A stretch of DNA of 22,048 nt from JBBRYW01 sp038237235 (GTDB lineage: Bacteria; Actinomycetota; Thermoleophilia; Gaiellales; Gaiellaceae). Position numbers and translations under genes: made by a program. The stretch is from NCBI GenBank assembly GCA_038237235.1, contig JBBRYW010000041.1:1-22048 (forward strand), written 5' to 3'. Under the pieces are notes generated by a model. The model made no database searches. It saw only the letters and a list, made by a program, of their open reading frames with translations, and was not told the DNA's origin. Of this stretch, positions 7,466 to 15,315 are shown piece after piece (within the stretch, counting starts at the first letter, position 1; every line of letters starts with the position of its first letter).

Positions 7466-8422
7466 ATGCAAAATGCTACCGCAAATCCGAGTGGTTCCAC
7501 CCGACACACGATCGACGTTGTTATCCCGACACGAGATACCCGCGAACTGACTGTCGGGTGTGTGCAGTCCGTGCTCGGCGCGAGCGCTTCTGGTCGTCTC
7601 AGCGTGCATTGCATTGTAATCGATAACGCGTCGAGTGATGGCACAGCGGCCATGATTCGCGAGCGGTGGCCTGACGTCGATGTGCTCCGCAATGCACGCG
7701 ATGTCGGGTACGGGAGCGCGTGTAACCAAGGAGCTCGCCTCGGTAAAGGGACATTCCTCTTGATTCTCAATAGCGATATCGTGGCGCGCTCGGGTGGAAT
7801 GGAGCGGCTAGTGGAATTCCTAGAGAATGACAGAAGTTACACCGCCGCAGGAGGGCAATTGGTCGATCTCGGCACGAACAAGACTCAGGTGGGGTTCACG
7901 CTGCGAGCCTTTCCTCGCCTATCGACTCAGCTGGCGCTCCTCGTTGGGCTTGAGCGTGTCTGGCCTACGAATCCCATATCGCGCCAGCAGCTAATGCTTG
8001 ACTTCGACTACAGCCGCACGCAAGAAGTGGACGCTCAGCCTGCCGGCGCTTGTCTCATGTGTCGGCGGGAAGACTTCGAGGCGGTCGATGGCTTCGACGA
8101 AGGGTTCTTCTATTGGTTCGAAGATGTCGATCTTGTTTGGCGCCTGCGGAGGCGTGGGCGCATTGCCTATGTGCATGACGCCGTGTTCGAGCATCTCGGT
8201 GCTGGAACATTTCGTCAGTGGTCTGTCGCGGATGTCGTTGTGAATCGCTATCGAAGCCTTCTCCGCTATTTTCGCAAGCATCAGCCCAAGTCTAAGGTCA
8301 TAACCTTGCGAGCCGTGGTCGCCGCGCTCGCAGTAATTCGAGCCCTGGGAGCCCTGCCTTCCGACCCGCAACGGAGTCGTGCCTACGCGACCGTATTCGT
8401 TCTCGCCGCGAAGGGCGCATAG
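7466..8422 (+). CDS. Family 2 glycosyltransferase (rhamnosyltransferase-like)
   Basis: The 318-residue GT-A-fold enzyme is probably cytoplasmic and membrane-associated, adding a sugar to the lipid-linked repeat unit. Visible signatures are TIDVVIPTRD (15-24), the nucleotide-binding VIDNASSDGT (51-60), NARDVGYGSACNQGA (76-90) and the LNSD metal/nucleotide motif (101-104). The acceptor-side FDEGFFYWFEDVDLVWRL (210-227) carries the probable catalytic Glu/Asp (219-220), and a conserved-type histidine is at 243. The pattern is that of the WbbL/RfbF-like rhamnosyltransferase branch, but the donor cannot be fixed. The ATG at 7466 gives the normal family N-terminus. Only 10 of its first 20 codons end in G or C, versus 19 of 20 in the dehydratase gene at 14299, so its composition differs from that of the downstream cluster. 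It is divergent from wzy and convergent with the GT2 pair at 8483-10449. Confidence 0.9.
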   Translation: MQNATANPSGSTRHTIDVVIPTRDTRELTVGCVQSVLGASASGRLSVHCIVIDNASSDGTAAMIRERWPDVDVLRNARDVGYGSACNQGARLGKGTFLLILNSDIVARSGGMERLVEFLENDRSYTAAGGQLVDLGTNKTQVGFTLRAFPRLSTQLALLVGLERVWPTNPISRQQLMLDFDYSRTQEVDAQPAGACLMCRREDFEAVDGFDEGFFYWFEDVDLVWRLRRRGRIAYVHDAVFEHLGAGTFRQWSVADVVVNRYRSLLRYFRKHQPKSKVITLRAVVAALAVIRALGALPSDPQRSRAYATVFVLAAKGA

Positions 8423-8481
8423 CCGGTTGAGCGGGGCTTGCCGTCTCGAAGAGGCAAGAGAGAGCTCCGCCTCGTAACCGG
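8423..8481. terminator. Nested inverted repeat between convergent genes, probable bidirectional terminator
   Basis: Between two convergent stop codons lie nested complementary arms: ccggtt (8423-8428) with aaccgg (8476-8481), gagcgg (8429-8434) with ccgcctc (8467-8473, one bulge), and cttgcc (8437-8442) with ggcaag (8453-8458) around a 10-nt loop. The placement and symmetry suggest a terminator usable in both directions; there is no T-run. Confidence 0.5.
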
Positions 8482-8482
8482 T

Positions 8483-9496
8483 TCAGGTGGCGCGCCGCCT
8501 CCCAGCCGCCCGGTAGGACTCGGAGCTCCAGTATGCGCCCTGCGTGCTGACGGCCCGATTGAGCCAGGTAGGCGCCCGGAGGCTCCGCCGGCCGAGGTTG
8601 AAGCCTAGCCACTTGGCGCCGAGATGAGCGAGCGCGTACGGGATCAGTGATGGGCTGGAGCATGCGAGCTCTCTGAGCAGGTCGCGGGCGTAGCGCTTGC
8701 CGAGGTCCCCATGCGAGCCTCCGAGTGCGAGCGCCTCGCGGTACTCCTCCCGCGCGTAGCCCGCATCGAAGTGACGCTCGAGCTCCTGCCGGAGCCCGTA
8801 GCGATGCGAGTGCTCCACGACCGCGTCCGCGACGTACGCGATCGTGTGCCCACGTCCGAGAAGCAGCGCAGCGACAATCGCATCCTCGTGTGAGAGCGTG
8901 GCCGGGAAGCCGCCGATCTCGTCGAGCGCGTTGCTCCGGTAGGCCGCGAACGCATTGGAGGAGAAGAAGAGGTAGACGCCGTACCGCGCTCGGTCGGCGA
9001 TGTTGCGAAGGTGGCTTTCGGCCGGGTAGTTGAAGGAGCGCGAGAAGGCCTCGAATGCGCTGGCCCCGGGATGGGGGATCTGCCGTCCGTAGGCCAGAGA
9101 GGCTCTGCCCGTCACGATCGGCTCGACCAGCCGTCCGAGGGCATGCTCGTCGGCCGGATAGGCGTCCGGCGTCACCATTGCGACGATGTCCGTGCCGAGC
9201 GCCCGCCGCGCGTGCTCGCGCGTCAGGCCGTGGTTGAACTCTCGTCGCGCGACGACGAGCGTCTCGGCCCCGAGCTCCCGCGCGAGCTCGGGGGTGCCAT
9301 CGGTCGAGGAGGAGTCGACGACGAGGACGAGCGGTGAGAGAGGCGAGGCGAGGAGCGGAGGCAGCGAGCGAGGGAGGTGCTCTCTCGCATCGAGCGTCAG
9401 CACGGCCACGCCGATCGTGGGCCGGCTCGCCGCTCGCGCCGCTTGCGAACCCTCGGAGATCGGTCTCAACCCTCCGGCGCCGGCCGGCGGCTCCAC
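8483..9496 (-). CDS. Family 2 glycosyltransferase, probable rhamnosyltransferase
   Basis: About 337 residues from GTG 9496. The GT-A core is clear: PTIGVAVLTLDA (26-37), VVDSSSTDGT (59-68), EFNHGLTR (86-93) and TPDAYP (109-114). FFSSNAFAAYR (177-187) follows, then an LSHEDAIVAA stretch (201-210) in the catalytic-base position. The EFNHG-x-TR and FSSN-x-FAAYR elements are typical of RfbF-type dTDP-rhamnose transferases, which is the basis for the specificity guess. The same frame is open far upstream (to 9961) but encodes arginine-rich shadow sequence there, so a start near the end of the preceding gene is right. GTG 9496 overlaps that gene by 31 bp; TTG 9469 (overlap 4 bp) is an alternative. 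Neither has a strong Shine-Dalgarno. The two GT2 genes form an overlapping pair and probably add successive sugars. Confidence 0.88.
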   Translation of the reverse strand: MEPPAGAGGLRPISEGSQAARAASRPTIGVAVLTLDAREHLPRSLPPLLASPLSPLVLVVDSSSTDGTPELARELGAETLVVARREFNHGLTREHARRALGTDIVAMVTPDAYPADEHALGRLVEPIVTGRASLAYGRQIPHPGASAFEAFSRSFNYPAESHLRNIADRARYGVYLFFSSNAFAAYRSNALDEIGGFPATLSHEDAIVAALLLGRGHTIAYVADAVVEHSHRYGLRQELERHFDAGYAREEYREALALGGSHGDLGKRYARDLLRELACSSPSLIPYALAHLGAKWLGFNLGRRSLRAPTWLNRAVSTQGAYWSSESYRAAGRRRAT

Positions 9497-10449
9497 GGGC
9501 GCACGCGAAAACGGCGCCGAAGAGCGTCGGACAGAGTGATCGCCCTCGCCGCCGCGGGCAACGGCGGGAGCCGCTCCGGCGGAACGCGTAGACCGGCACG
9601 AAAGCCCCTTATGCGCGAGCCGAAGCCGACCGCGGTGCGGTCGAGGAAGAGCTGGCCCGTCGCGATCGCGAGTTCTGCGGTGAGGGCCCGTGCGAAGAGA
9701 CGCGGCTCTCGGTGCAGGCGGTACTTGCCGAGCGTAAATCCCCGGCCCCATCCCATCAGCTCGTTCTTGCGCCTCGAGCCGGACCCGAGAGTGGCCGAGT
9801 GCCGGTGATGGGCGCGGGCGTCGGCCATCAAGCGGCAGCTGCCGCCGGCCGCGATCAGCCGCACGACCAGATCGACGTCCTCGAGGTACGCGAAGAAGTG
9901 CTCGTCGAACCCACCCACCGCGTCGAACGCGGCGCGATGAAGCGCTGCCGCCCCCGCACAAGGCCCAACCGGGTCGACGATACCCCGATCCAACCGCTCC
10001 ACGGGCTGGCCGCGCAGGTAGTCGTAGGCCAGCAAGGTCCGGTCGAATTCAATCCCCGCGCTGTCGATCCGATCAGGTTGTTCGGCCTGGAGCAGGACTC
10101 CACCGGCCATGACAATCCCGCGCGCCGGATCGAGGCCGCGACAAATTCGTTCCAGGAATCGCGGCTCGCAGACGACGTCGTTGTTGAGAAAGACGAGCAT
10201 TGAAGCTCTGCATGCCGCCACACCGCGATTGAGTGCCCGCCCGAAGCCGAGATTCGTCTTGAGCCGGACAACCCGTACCTCGGGGAAGCGCTCGGCGAGG
10301 ATCTGCGCCGTTGCGTCCGTCGAGCCGTTGTCCACGACGATCACCTCGTGCGCGAGGCTCTGCCGAGAGAGCGAGGTGAGCATTCTTGTGAGGAGCTCGA
10401 CTCCGTTGTAGGACGGGATGATCACTGCGGGGCGAGTGGGCTCGGTCAC
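9466..10449 (-). CDS. Family 2 glycosyltransferase
   Basis: With the GTG at 10449 the product has 327 residues and begins MTEPTRPAVIIPSYNG, placing the first GT-A strand at the usual position. Further motifs are EVIVVDNGSTDAT (35-47), LGFGRALNRG (67-76), FLNND (87-91, the DXD-like site), and GGFDEHFFAYLEDVDLVVRL (179-198) with the catalytic-type Glu-Asp at 190-191. It resembles GT2 enzymes that add rhamnose or other deoxyhexoses to surface glycans; the donor is not determined. The frame is open to TTG 10569, which would add 40 residues without family character. It overlaps the next gene at its 3' end and lies opposite the divergent O-antigen-ligase-like gene. Confidence 0.88.
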   Translation of the reverse strand: MTEPTRPAVIIPSYNGVELLTRMLTSLSRQSLAHEVIVVDNGSTDATAQILAERFPEVRVVRLKTNLGFGRALNRGVAACRASMLVFLNNDVVCEPRFLERICRGLDPARGIVMAGGVLLQAEQPDRIDSAGIEFDRTLLAYDYLRGQPVERLDRGIVDPVGPCAGAAALHRAAFDAVGGFDEHFFAYLEDVDLVVRLIAAGGSCRLMADARAHHRHSATLGSGSRRKNELMGWGRGFTLGKYRLHREPRLFARALTAELAIATGQLFLDRTAVGFGSRIRGFRAGLRVPPERLPPLPAAARAITLSDALRRRFRVRPWSRRPAPEG

Positions 10450-10710
10450 ATGAGGCCCGGCACGAGGCTTCCAGGGGTTCTCGTCTGTTAGCGCGCTCAA
10501 CGTTTCCAGCCCGGCTCGAAACTCGCGGCCGTAGCCGGCCCGAGCTTGCCTCGCGAAGGACGATACCAAGCGGAGTTGTGACAGTTCCCCGCTTCAGCAA
10601 GACCGAGAGCAAGGCCGCGTCTCGCTTCATCAACGCGGTCAGGTCCGGGCACGGGTGCTGGCGAAAGCAAGGCTCGCCCTGAGAGAACACCCGCGCGCTC
10701 AGGGGCTACA
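10450..10710. other. Divergent intergenic region
   Basis: This stretch contains the presumed promoters for the GT2 pair (minus) and the ligase-like gene (plus). I see a weak inverted repeat ccctgag (10677-10683) and ctcaggg (10698-10704), whose right arm merges with the AGGGG ribosome site (10701-10705) of the TTG start at 10711; if it folds it could mask that site. I see nothing else recognisable. Confidence 0.4.
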
Positions 10711-12684
10711 TTGCGCCTCGTGGGCGCCGAGCACCGAGCTTTCGGCAACACGGTGCGGCGTTACCTACTGTCGCGGGGAGCGACGCTCGCGATTGCGGCC
10801 GCGCTCTTCGCCGTCGCCTACGACGGAGGGTCGTACGGACAGGTAGGCCGGAGCTCAGTCGCGATTGCCGTCTGGTGGGCCGTCATCCTGGGCGTCGCTG
10901 TCGGAATCTGGCCCACCGCGAGGGTTCCGAGGGGCGCTCTCGTAGCCGGCGGCCTGCTCGCGGGCTTTGCCCTTCTCACCCTCGCGTCAACCGCGTGGGC
11001 TGCAAGCGCCGAGGGTGCCTTTGCCGATTTCGACCGCGCGTCGCTGCACCTCGGCGTCTTCGCCGTCGTCGTGCTGGCCGGTCGCCGAAGCGACCTGGAT
11101 CGCTGGAGCGACGGCGTCGCCCTCGCGACGACGGGGGTAGCGGTCCTCGCCTTGACGAGCCGCCTGCTTCCCGATCTCGTTTCCAGCTCGGACTTTCGGG
11201 TCTTGCTTCCCGCCGCGTACTCACGCCTCAGCTATCCGCTCGGCTACTGGAATGCCCTGGCAATCCTCGTTGGCCTCGGAGTTCCCCTCGTGCTGCGCTC
11301 GGCGCTCGCCGCGTCGCGCCTCACGATCCGCGGTTTATCGCTCGCTGCCGTTCCACCGATGTCCGCCACGATCTACCTCACGTCGTCCCGAGGAGGCGTG
11401 GCTACCGCAATCCTCGCGCTGATCGCGTTTGTCGCGCTCACTTCACGCCGAGTAGATGCCCTGGTAGCGCTCCTCTGCGCGGCTCCCGGCACCGGGCTCG
11501 CGATTGCGGTTCTGCTCGACCGCAACGAGCTCGTGAACGACCCAGCGGCTTCCGCCGCCGAGAGCCAGGGATCGAGCGCCGCCCTGACCGTTGCCGTTGC
11601 CGCGCTCGTCACCGGCGTGCTGTACGCCGCGGTTTGTCGCCGCTGGCCCAGCGTGCGCCTGCCGCGAACCGCCGGAAGGATCATTGCCGTGGCGGCAATT
11701 GGGATTCTGGTCGTCGGCGTGGCAGCAGCTCGACCTCTCGATCGGTTCCGGACGTTCAAGCAGCCGCCGGCAGCTCTGGCCGCTTCGAACCAGGACTACG
11801 TTCGGGCTCATCTCCTCAGCGGCAACGGCTCCGGGCGCTGGCAATTCTGGCGATCGGCGGTCAAGGAGTTCGAGTCGAGGCCGCTTTTCGGCCGAGGCGG
11901 GGGCTCGTACGAGGCCTGGTGGGCGGAGCACGGCACGCTCAACGCCTACGTCAAGAACGCGCATTCGCTCTACCTCGAAACGCTCGGCGAGCTGGGCGCC
12001 GCCGGTTTTCTCCTGCTCTGCGCTGCCTTCGCGGTTGGTCTCATCCTTTCGTTGCGGCGGGTTCTGCGGGCCGCAGAAAATGAGCGGCTGACGGTTGCTG
12101 CTCTCGCCGCCGCGTTCGCCGGCTACGTCGTTGCGGCCGGGATCGACTGGATCTGGGAGCTCACCGCCGTCTCGGTGGTCGGTTTCGTCCTGCTTGGGCT
12201 GCTGGTCGGCCCCGCTTCGGCGTTTGGCCGACCTCGTTTGGTGCGCGAGGAAGAGAGGGAAGCGCCTTCACGCAGCCGATCGTTCGGGCTCGGTATCGGT
12301 GTCGTGGTGGTCGCGTGGCTCCTGATCTGCGCCCACGCGATCCCACTTCTGGCCAACATCAAGCTCCGCGACAGCCAGGCCGCGGCTGCGGCGCGAAACC
12401 CGACCAAGGCCGTAGACGACGCTCTCGCCGCCCGGAACATCCAGCCGTGGGCGGCAACCCCCTACCTCCAGCTAGCGCTGGTCACCGAAGCGGCCGGCGC
12501 GCGGCCGATCGCCAAGCGTTGGATCGATGAGGCGATCAAGCGCGACCAGACTGACTGGCGGCTCTGGCTCGTCGCCGCCCGACTCGAGACCAACATGGGG
12601 AACATCCGTGCGGCTCGCAGAAGCCTCGCGCGCGCGAGACACCTCAACCCTCGTTCCCCGCTGTTTCGGTCACAACCGGGCTGA
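10711..12684 (+). CDS. O-antigen ligase/polymerase-like membrane protein with C-terminal TPR-like region
   Basis: A 657-residue multi-pass membrane protein. The central part carries the Wzy_C/WaaL-type pattern: a large outer loop with SGRWQFWRSAVKEF followed by NAHSLYLETLGELGAAGF, in which His418 occupies the position of the conserved ligase-loop histidine. After the last membrane helices, the C-terminal 100 residues (KAVDDALAARNIQPWAATP, then ARRSLARARHLNPRSPLF) look like two or three TPR helices. Such proteins either polymerise repeat units or attach glycans to an acceptor at the outer membrane face. The TTG start at 10711 has AGGGG 5 nt upstream; GTG 10720 is an alternative. It is clearly paralogous to the gene at 21436, sharing AYDGG, TLAS-x-x-WAASAE, and LSYPLGYWN matching LSFPLDYWN. 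A hydrolase gene follows after 136 bp. Confidence 0.88.
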   Translation: MRLVGAEHRAFGNTVRRYLLSRGATLAIAAALFAVAYDGGSYGQVGRSSVAIAVWWAVILGVAVGIWPTARVPRGALVAGGLLAGFALLTLASTAWAASAEGAFADFDRASLHLGVFAVVVLAGRRSDLDRWSDGVALATTGVAVLALTSRLLPDLVSSSDFRVLLPAAYSRLSYPLGYWNALAILVGLGVPLVLRSALAASRLTIRGLSLAAVPPMSATIYLTSSRGGVATAILALIAFVALTSRRVDALVALLCAAPGTGLAIAVLLDRNELVNDPAASAAESQGSSAALTVAVAALVTGVLYAAVCRRWPSVRLPRTAGRIIAVAAIGILVVGVAAARPLDRFRTFKQPPAALAASNQDYVRAHLLSGNGSGRWQFWRSAVKEFESRPLFGRGGGSYEAWWAEHGTLNAYVKNAHSLYLETLGELGAAGFLLLCAAFAVGLILSLRRVLRAAENERLTVAALAAAFAGYVVAAGIDWIWELTAVSVVGFVLLGLLVGPASAFGRPRLVREEEREAPSRSRSFGLGIGVVVVAWLLICAHAIPLLANIKLRDSQAAAAARNPTKAVDDALAARNIQPWAATPYLQLALVTEAAGARPIAKRWIDEAIKRDQTDWRLWLVAARLETNMGNIRAARRSLARARHLNPRSPLFRSQPG

Positions 12685-12749
12685 AATTCGAGCGCGACGT
12701 ACGAAAACTGGCCGGGCATCTCGAGACTGCAAGCGCCAAGCGGTGTCCC

Positions 12750-12810
12750 GCATGAGGCCGGGTGAGCTTGCACGAGGCCCGGGTAAGACGGCATGAGGCC
12801 CGGGTAAGCT
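12750..12810 (+). repeat. Three tandem 20-21-bp imperfect repeats upstream of the hydrolase gene
   Basis: Copies begin at 12750, 12770 and 12791 and share the pattern gca(t/c)gaggc(c)cgggt(a/g)ag. They end 10 bp before the ATG at 12821, so they occupy the leader region. Their role is unknown; multiple protein-binding sites or a recently expanded sequence are possible. Confidence 0.75.
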
Positions 12811-12820
12811 GGCCGGAGCA

Positions 12821-14284
12821 ATGCGTCGTCTTCTCCTCACGGCAATCGCGACCGCCCTGGTTCTCTGTCAGGGAGCGGTCGCGAGCGGGCCGCTGACCAC
12901 GGCCATCGTGGATGACCCAGCCTTCACCGGCCCGCAGGCAAACACGGCCTTTGCTCGCACGAGAGGGGCCGGAGCGCGGGTGGTTCGCATGGTTCTCAGC
13001 TGGCGGCAGGTCGCGCCCGCCGGCGCGCAGCGACCGCAGCCGTTCGACCCTTCGAATCCGGCCGACCCGCTCTACCAGTGGGCCGCGTTCGACAAGGAGG
13101 TCCGGCTGGCGAAGGCGCACGGACTCGAGATCATCGCCGAGGTCGACACCGCCCCACAGTGGGCCGAGGGGAAGAAAGCCGGTTCAGGGGCGAACTCAGG
13201 CACCGGGTCATATCGGCCCGACCCGGTCGAATTCGGGCGCTTCGCAACGGCGGCCGCGCGGCGATACAGCGGAAGCTTCCAGGGACTTCCCAGGATTCGC
13301 TACTGGCAGGCCTGGAATGAGCCAAATGCGAGCAGCTACCTGCTCCCCCAACTCGCCGGGAAGCAGGTCGTCTCCGCCGCCGTGTACCGAGGAATGCTGA
13401 ACCGGTTCGCCGACGCCGTGCACGCGGTTCGTCGGGACAACAGCGTCATCGTGGGAGGGCTGTCGCCCTTCACGGTCGAGAACTTCAACATTCAAGCCGT
13501 GGGGCCGCTTCGCTTCATGCGAGCTCTGCTGTGTCTCTCCGCGGGGCCGCATCCGAAGCCGACATGCAACGAACGGGCTCACTTCGACATCTGGGCGGAT
13601 CATCCATACACGTCGGGTGGCCCGACACGCTCAGCGTCCAATCCCGACGACGTCTCTCTCGGCGACCTGCCCGAGATGAAGCGGTTGCTGGACGCGGCGG
13701 TGAAACAGCACCGGGTGGTGTCGAAGCAGCGAGTTCGGTTCTGGGTCACCGAGTTCAGCTGGGACACCGACCCGCCGGACAACTACTACACCGTTCCGAT
13801 CCAGCTTCACGCCCGGTGGGTCGCCGAGGCGCTCTACCGGATGTGGACGGCCGGCGTCAGTCTCGTGACGTGGTACCTCCTCCGCGATCAGCCCTATCCG
13901 AGCGAGCCTGCGCAATCCGGTCTCTACTTCCGCGGTGGCACGAGTCTCTCGAGTGACCGGGCGAAGCCCGCGCTCGCTGCGTTTCGCTTTCCGTTCGTAG
14001 CCTTTCGGGAGCGCAGGGACATCCTGGTGTGGGGCCGGACCCCGACGAGCAATGCCGCGAACGTGGTCGTCGAGCGAGGACAGGGCAAGCGTTGGACACG
14101 GCTCGCAGTGCTCCGGGCCGACAGGTACGGCATCTTCACGCGTCGGTTGCCGGTGCGGGCCACCGGTGATCTGGTCCGCGCGAGACTCGCCAACGGGAAG
14201 GGAATCTCACTCGGTTTCTCACTGACGCGACCGCGGGATCGCTACGTGCTGCCGTTCGGCGGCGGCGGCGGTCCCCAGCGGTAA
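12821..14284 (+). CDS. Secreted clan-A glycoside hydrolase (GH39/GH5-like, PslG-like context)
   Basis: The 487-residue protein starts with a signal peptide (MRRLLLTAIATALVLCQGAV, cleavage near 22). The body is a TIM-barrel retaining hydrolase: RYWQAWNEPN with the acid/base Glu167 after strand 4 and FWVTEFSWDT with the nucleophile Glu311 after strand 7. Other barrel landmarks are VVRMVLSWRQ (54-63), IIAEVDTAPQW (104-114) and DHPYTSGGPT (260-269). A short beta-rich domain (about 398-480) follows, ending DRYVLPFG. It would cut a polysaccharide outside the membrane. Genes of this type inside polysaccharide clusters (PslG in Pseudomonas) trim or release the polymer, which I infer here from context. 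Substrate is unknown. The ATG has a GGAG only 2 nt upstream, too close for an efficient site. The dehydratase gene follows after 14 bp. Confidence 0.87.
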   Translation: MRRLLLTAIATALVLCQGAVASGPLTTAIVDDPAFTGPQANTAFARTRGAGARVVRMVLSWRQVAPAGAQRPQPFDPSNPADPLYQWAAFDKEVRLAKAHGLEIIAEVDTAPQWAEGKKAGSGANSGTGSYRPDPVEFGRFATAAARRYSGSFQGLPRIRYWQAWNEPNASSYLLPQLAGKQVVSAAVYRGMLNRFADAVHAVRRDNSVIVGGLSPFTVENFNIQAVGPLRFMRALLCLSAGPHPKPTCNERAHFDIWADHPYTSGGPTRSASNPDDVSLGDLPEMKRLLDAAVKQHRVVSKQRVRFWVTEFSWDTDPPDNYYTVPIQLHARWVAEALYRMWTAGVSLVTWYLLRDQPYPSEPAQSGLYFRGGTSLSSDRAKPALAAFRFPFVAFRERRDILVWGRTPTSNAANVVVERGQGKRWTRLAVLRADRYGIFTRRLPVRATGDLVRARLANGKGISLGFSLTRPRDRYVLPFGGGGGPQR

Positions 14285-14298
14285 GGCGCCACTGCGAC

Positions 14299-15315
14299 GT
14301 GGCCAGGCGCCGGGCTCTCATCACGGGCATCAGCGGGCAGGACGGCTCGCTGCTCGCCGAGCATCTTCTGTCGCACGACTACGACGTCTTCGGGGTCGTG
14401 CGCAGGGCGCCCTCCGCGAGGTACGAGAACCTCGACGGCATCCGGAAGCGAGTGGAGCTGCTGCAGGCCGATTTGCTCGACCAGCAATCGCTGGTCACTG
14501 CACTGAAGGCCTGCCGGCCGCAGGAGGTCTACAACCTCGCCTCGGTCTCGTTCGTGCCGATGTCGTGGCAGCAGCCCGTGCTGACGGCGGAGTTCGCGGC
14601 CGTCGGTGTGACGACGATGCTCGAGGCGATTCGGCTCGTCGACTCAGGCATTCGCTTCTACCAGGCGTCGTCGAGCGAGATCTTCGGCGACCCTCGAGAG
14701 ATGCCTCAGACCGAGCTGACGCCGCTCTCTCCGGCAACCCCCTACGGCGTGGCGAAGGCGTACGGTCACTTCATCGTCGGCAGCTACCGTCGCCGCTACG
14801 GACTCCACGCATCGTCCGGCATCCTCTACAACCACGAGTCGCCGCGCCGGCCGCTCGATTTTGTCACCCGCAAGGTGACGCACGCGGCCGCGGCCATCCG
14901 GCTCGGCCTCCAGGGCGAGCTCTCGATCGGCGATCTCGACTCCCGTCGGGACTGGGGATACGCCGGGGACTACGTCCAGGCCATGTGGTTGATGCTCCAG
15001 CAGGACGAGGGAGGGGACTTCATAGTCGCGAGCGGCGCTCTGCACAGCGTCCTCGAGCTGGTTGAGACCGCGTTCGGGCACGTGGGGCTCGACTGGCGGC
15101 AGCATGTGCGGAGCGACGAGGCTCTGCGCCGGGGCAAGGCGGAGCTCCAGAACCTCGTGGGCGATGCGTCGAGAGCTGAAACCGAGCTCGGGTGGCGTCG
15201 GACAGTGGACTTCGAGCAACTCGTGCGCCTGATGGTCGACGCCGACCTCGCCGGACTGAGCGAGTCCAGCCACGAGGTAGGGGCGCCGCTGCAATCGCTT
15301 CGTACCTCGGGATAG
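14299..15315 (+). CDS. gmd: GDP-mannose 4,6-dehydratase
   Basis: A 338-residue short-chain dehydrogenase-like enzyme converting GDP-D-mannose to GDP-4-keto-6-deoxy-D-mannose, the precursor of GDP-rhamnose, GDP-fucose and related 6-deoxyhexoses. Evidence is ALITGISGQDGSLLAEHLL (6-24, NADP-binding loop of GMD type), YNLASVSFV (78-86) and ASSSEIFG (123-130, with Ser125 in the catalytic Thr/Ser position and Glu127). The catalytic pair is Tyr149 and Lys153 in YGVAK, and the GMD-specific YNHESPRR appears near 177-184. Length is slightly shorter than the common 340-370 residues. The GTG start has no strong ribosome site; the upstream gene ends 14 bp before, so coupling within an operon is likely. 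No downstream reductase (RMD or fucose synthase) is encoded in this window, so the final sugar is unknown. Confidence 0.93.
   Translation: MARRRALITGISGQDGSLLAEHLLSHDYDVFGVVRRAPSARYENLDGIRKRVELLQADLLDQQSLVTALKACRPQEVYNLASVSFVPMSWQQPVLTAEFAAVGVTTMLEAIRLVDSGIRFYQASSSEIFGDPREMPQTELTPLSPATPYGVAKAYGHFIVGSYRRRYGLHASSGILYNHESPRRPLDFVTRKVTHAAAAIRLGLQGELSIGDLDSRRDWGYAGDYVQAMWLMLQQDEGGDFIVASGALHSVLELVETAFGHVGLDWRQHVRSDEALRRGKAELQNLVGDASRAETELGWRRTVDFEQLVRLMVDADLAGLSESSHEVGAPLQSLRTSG

Noticed and set aside
8298..9599. 433-codon minus-strand frame across the GT2 gene at 8483
   Set aside because: Arginine-rich shadow; the GT2 frame carries all family motifs.
10677..10704. Inverted repeat ccctgag/ctcaggg as a regulatory hairpin
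   Set aside because: Only 7 bp with a 14-nt loop in GC-rich DNA; noted with the intergenic region but too weak to list as a regulatory element.
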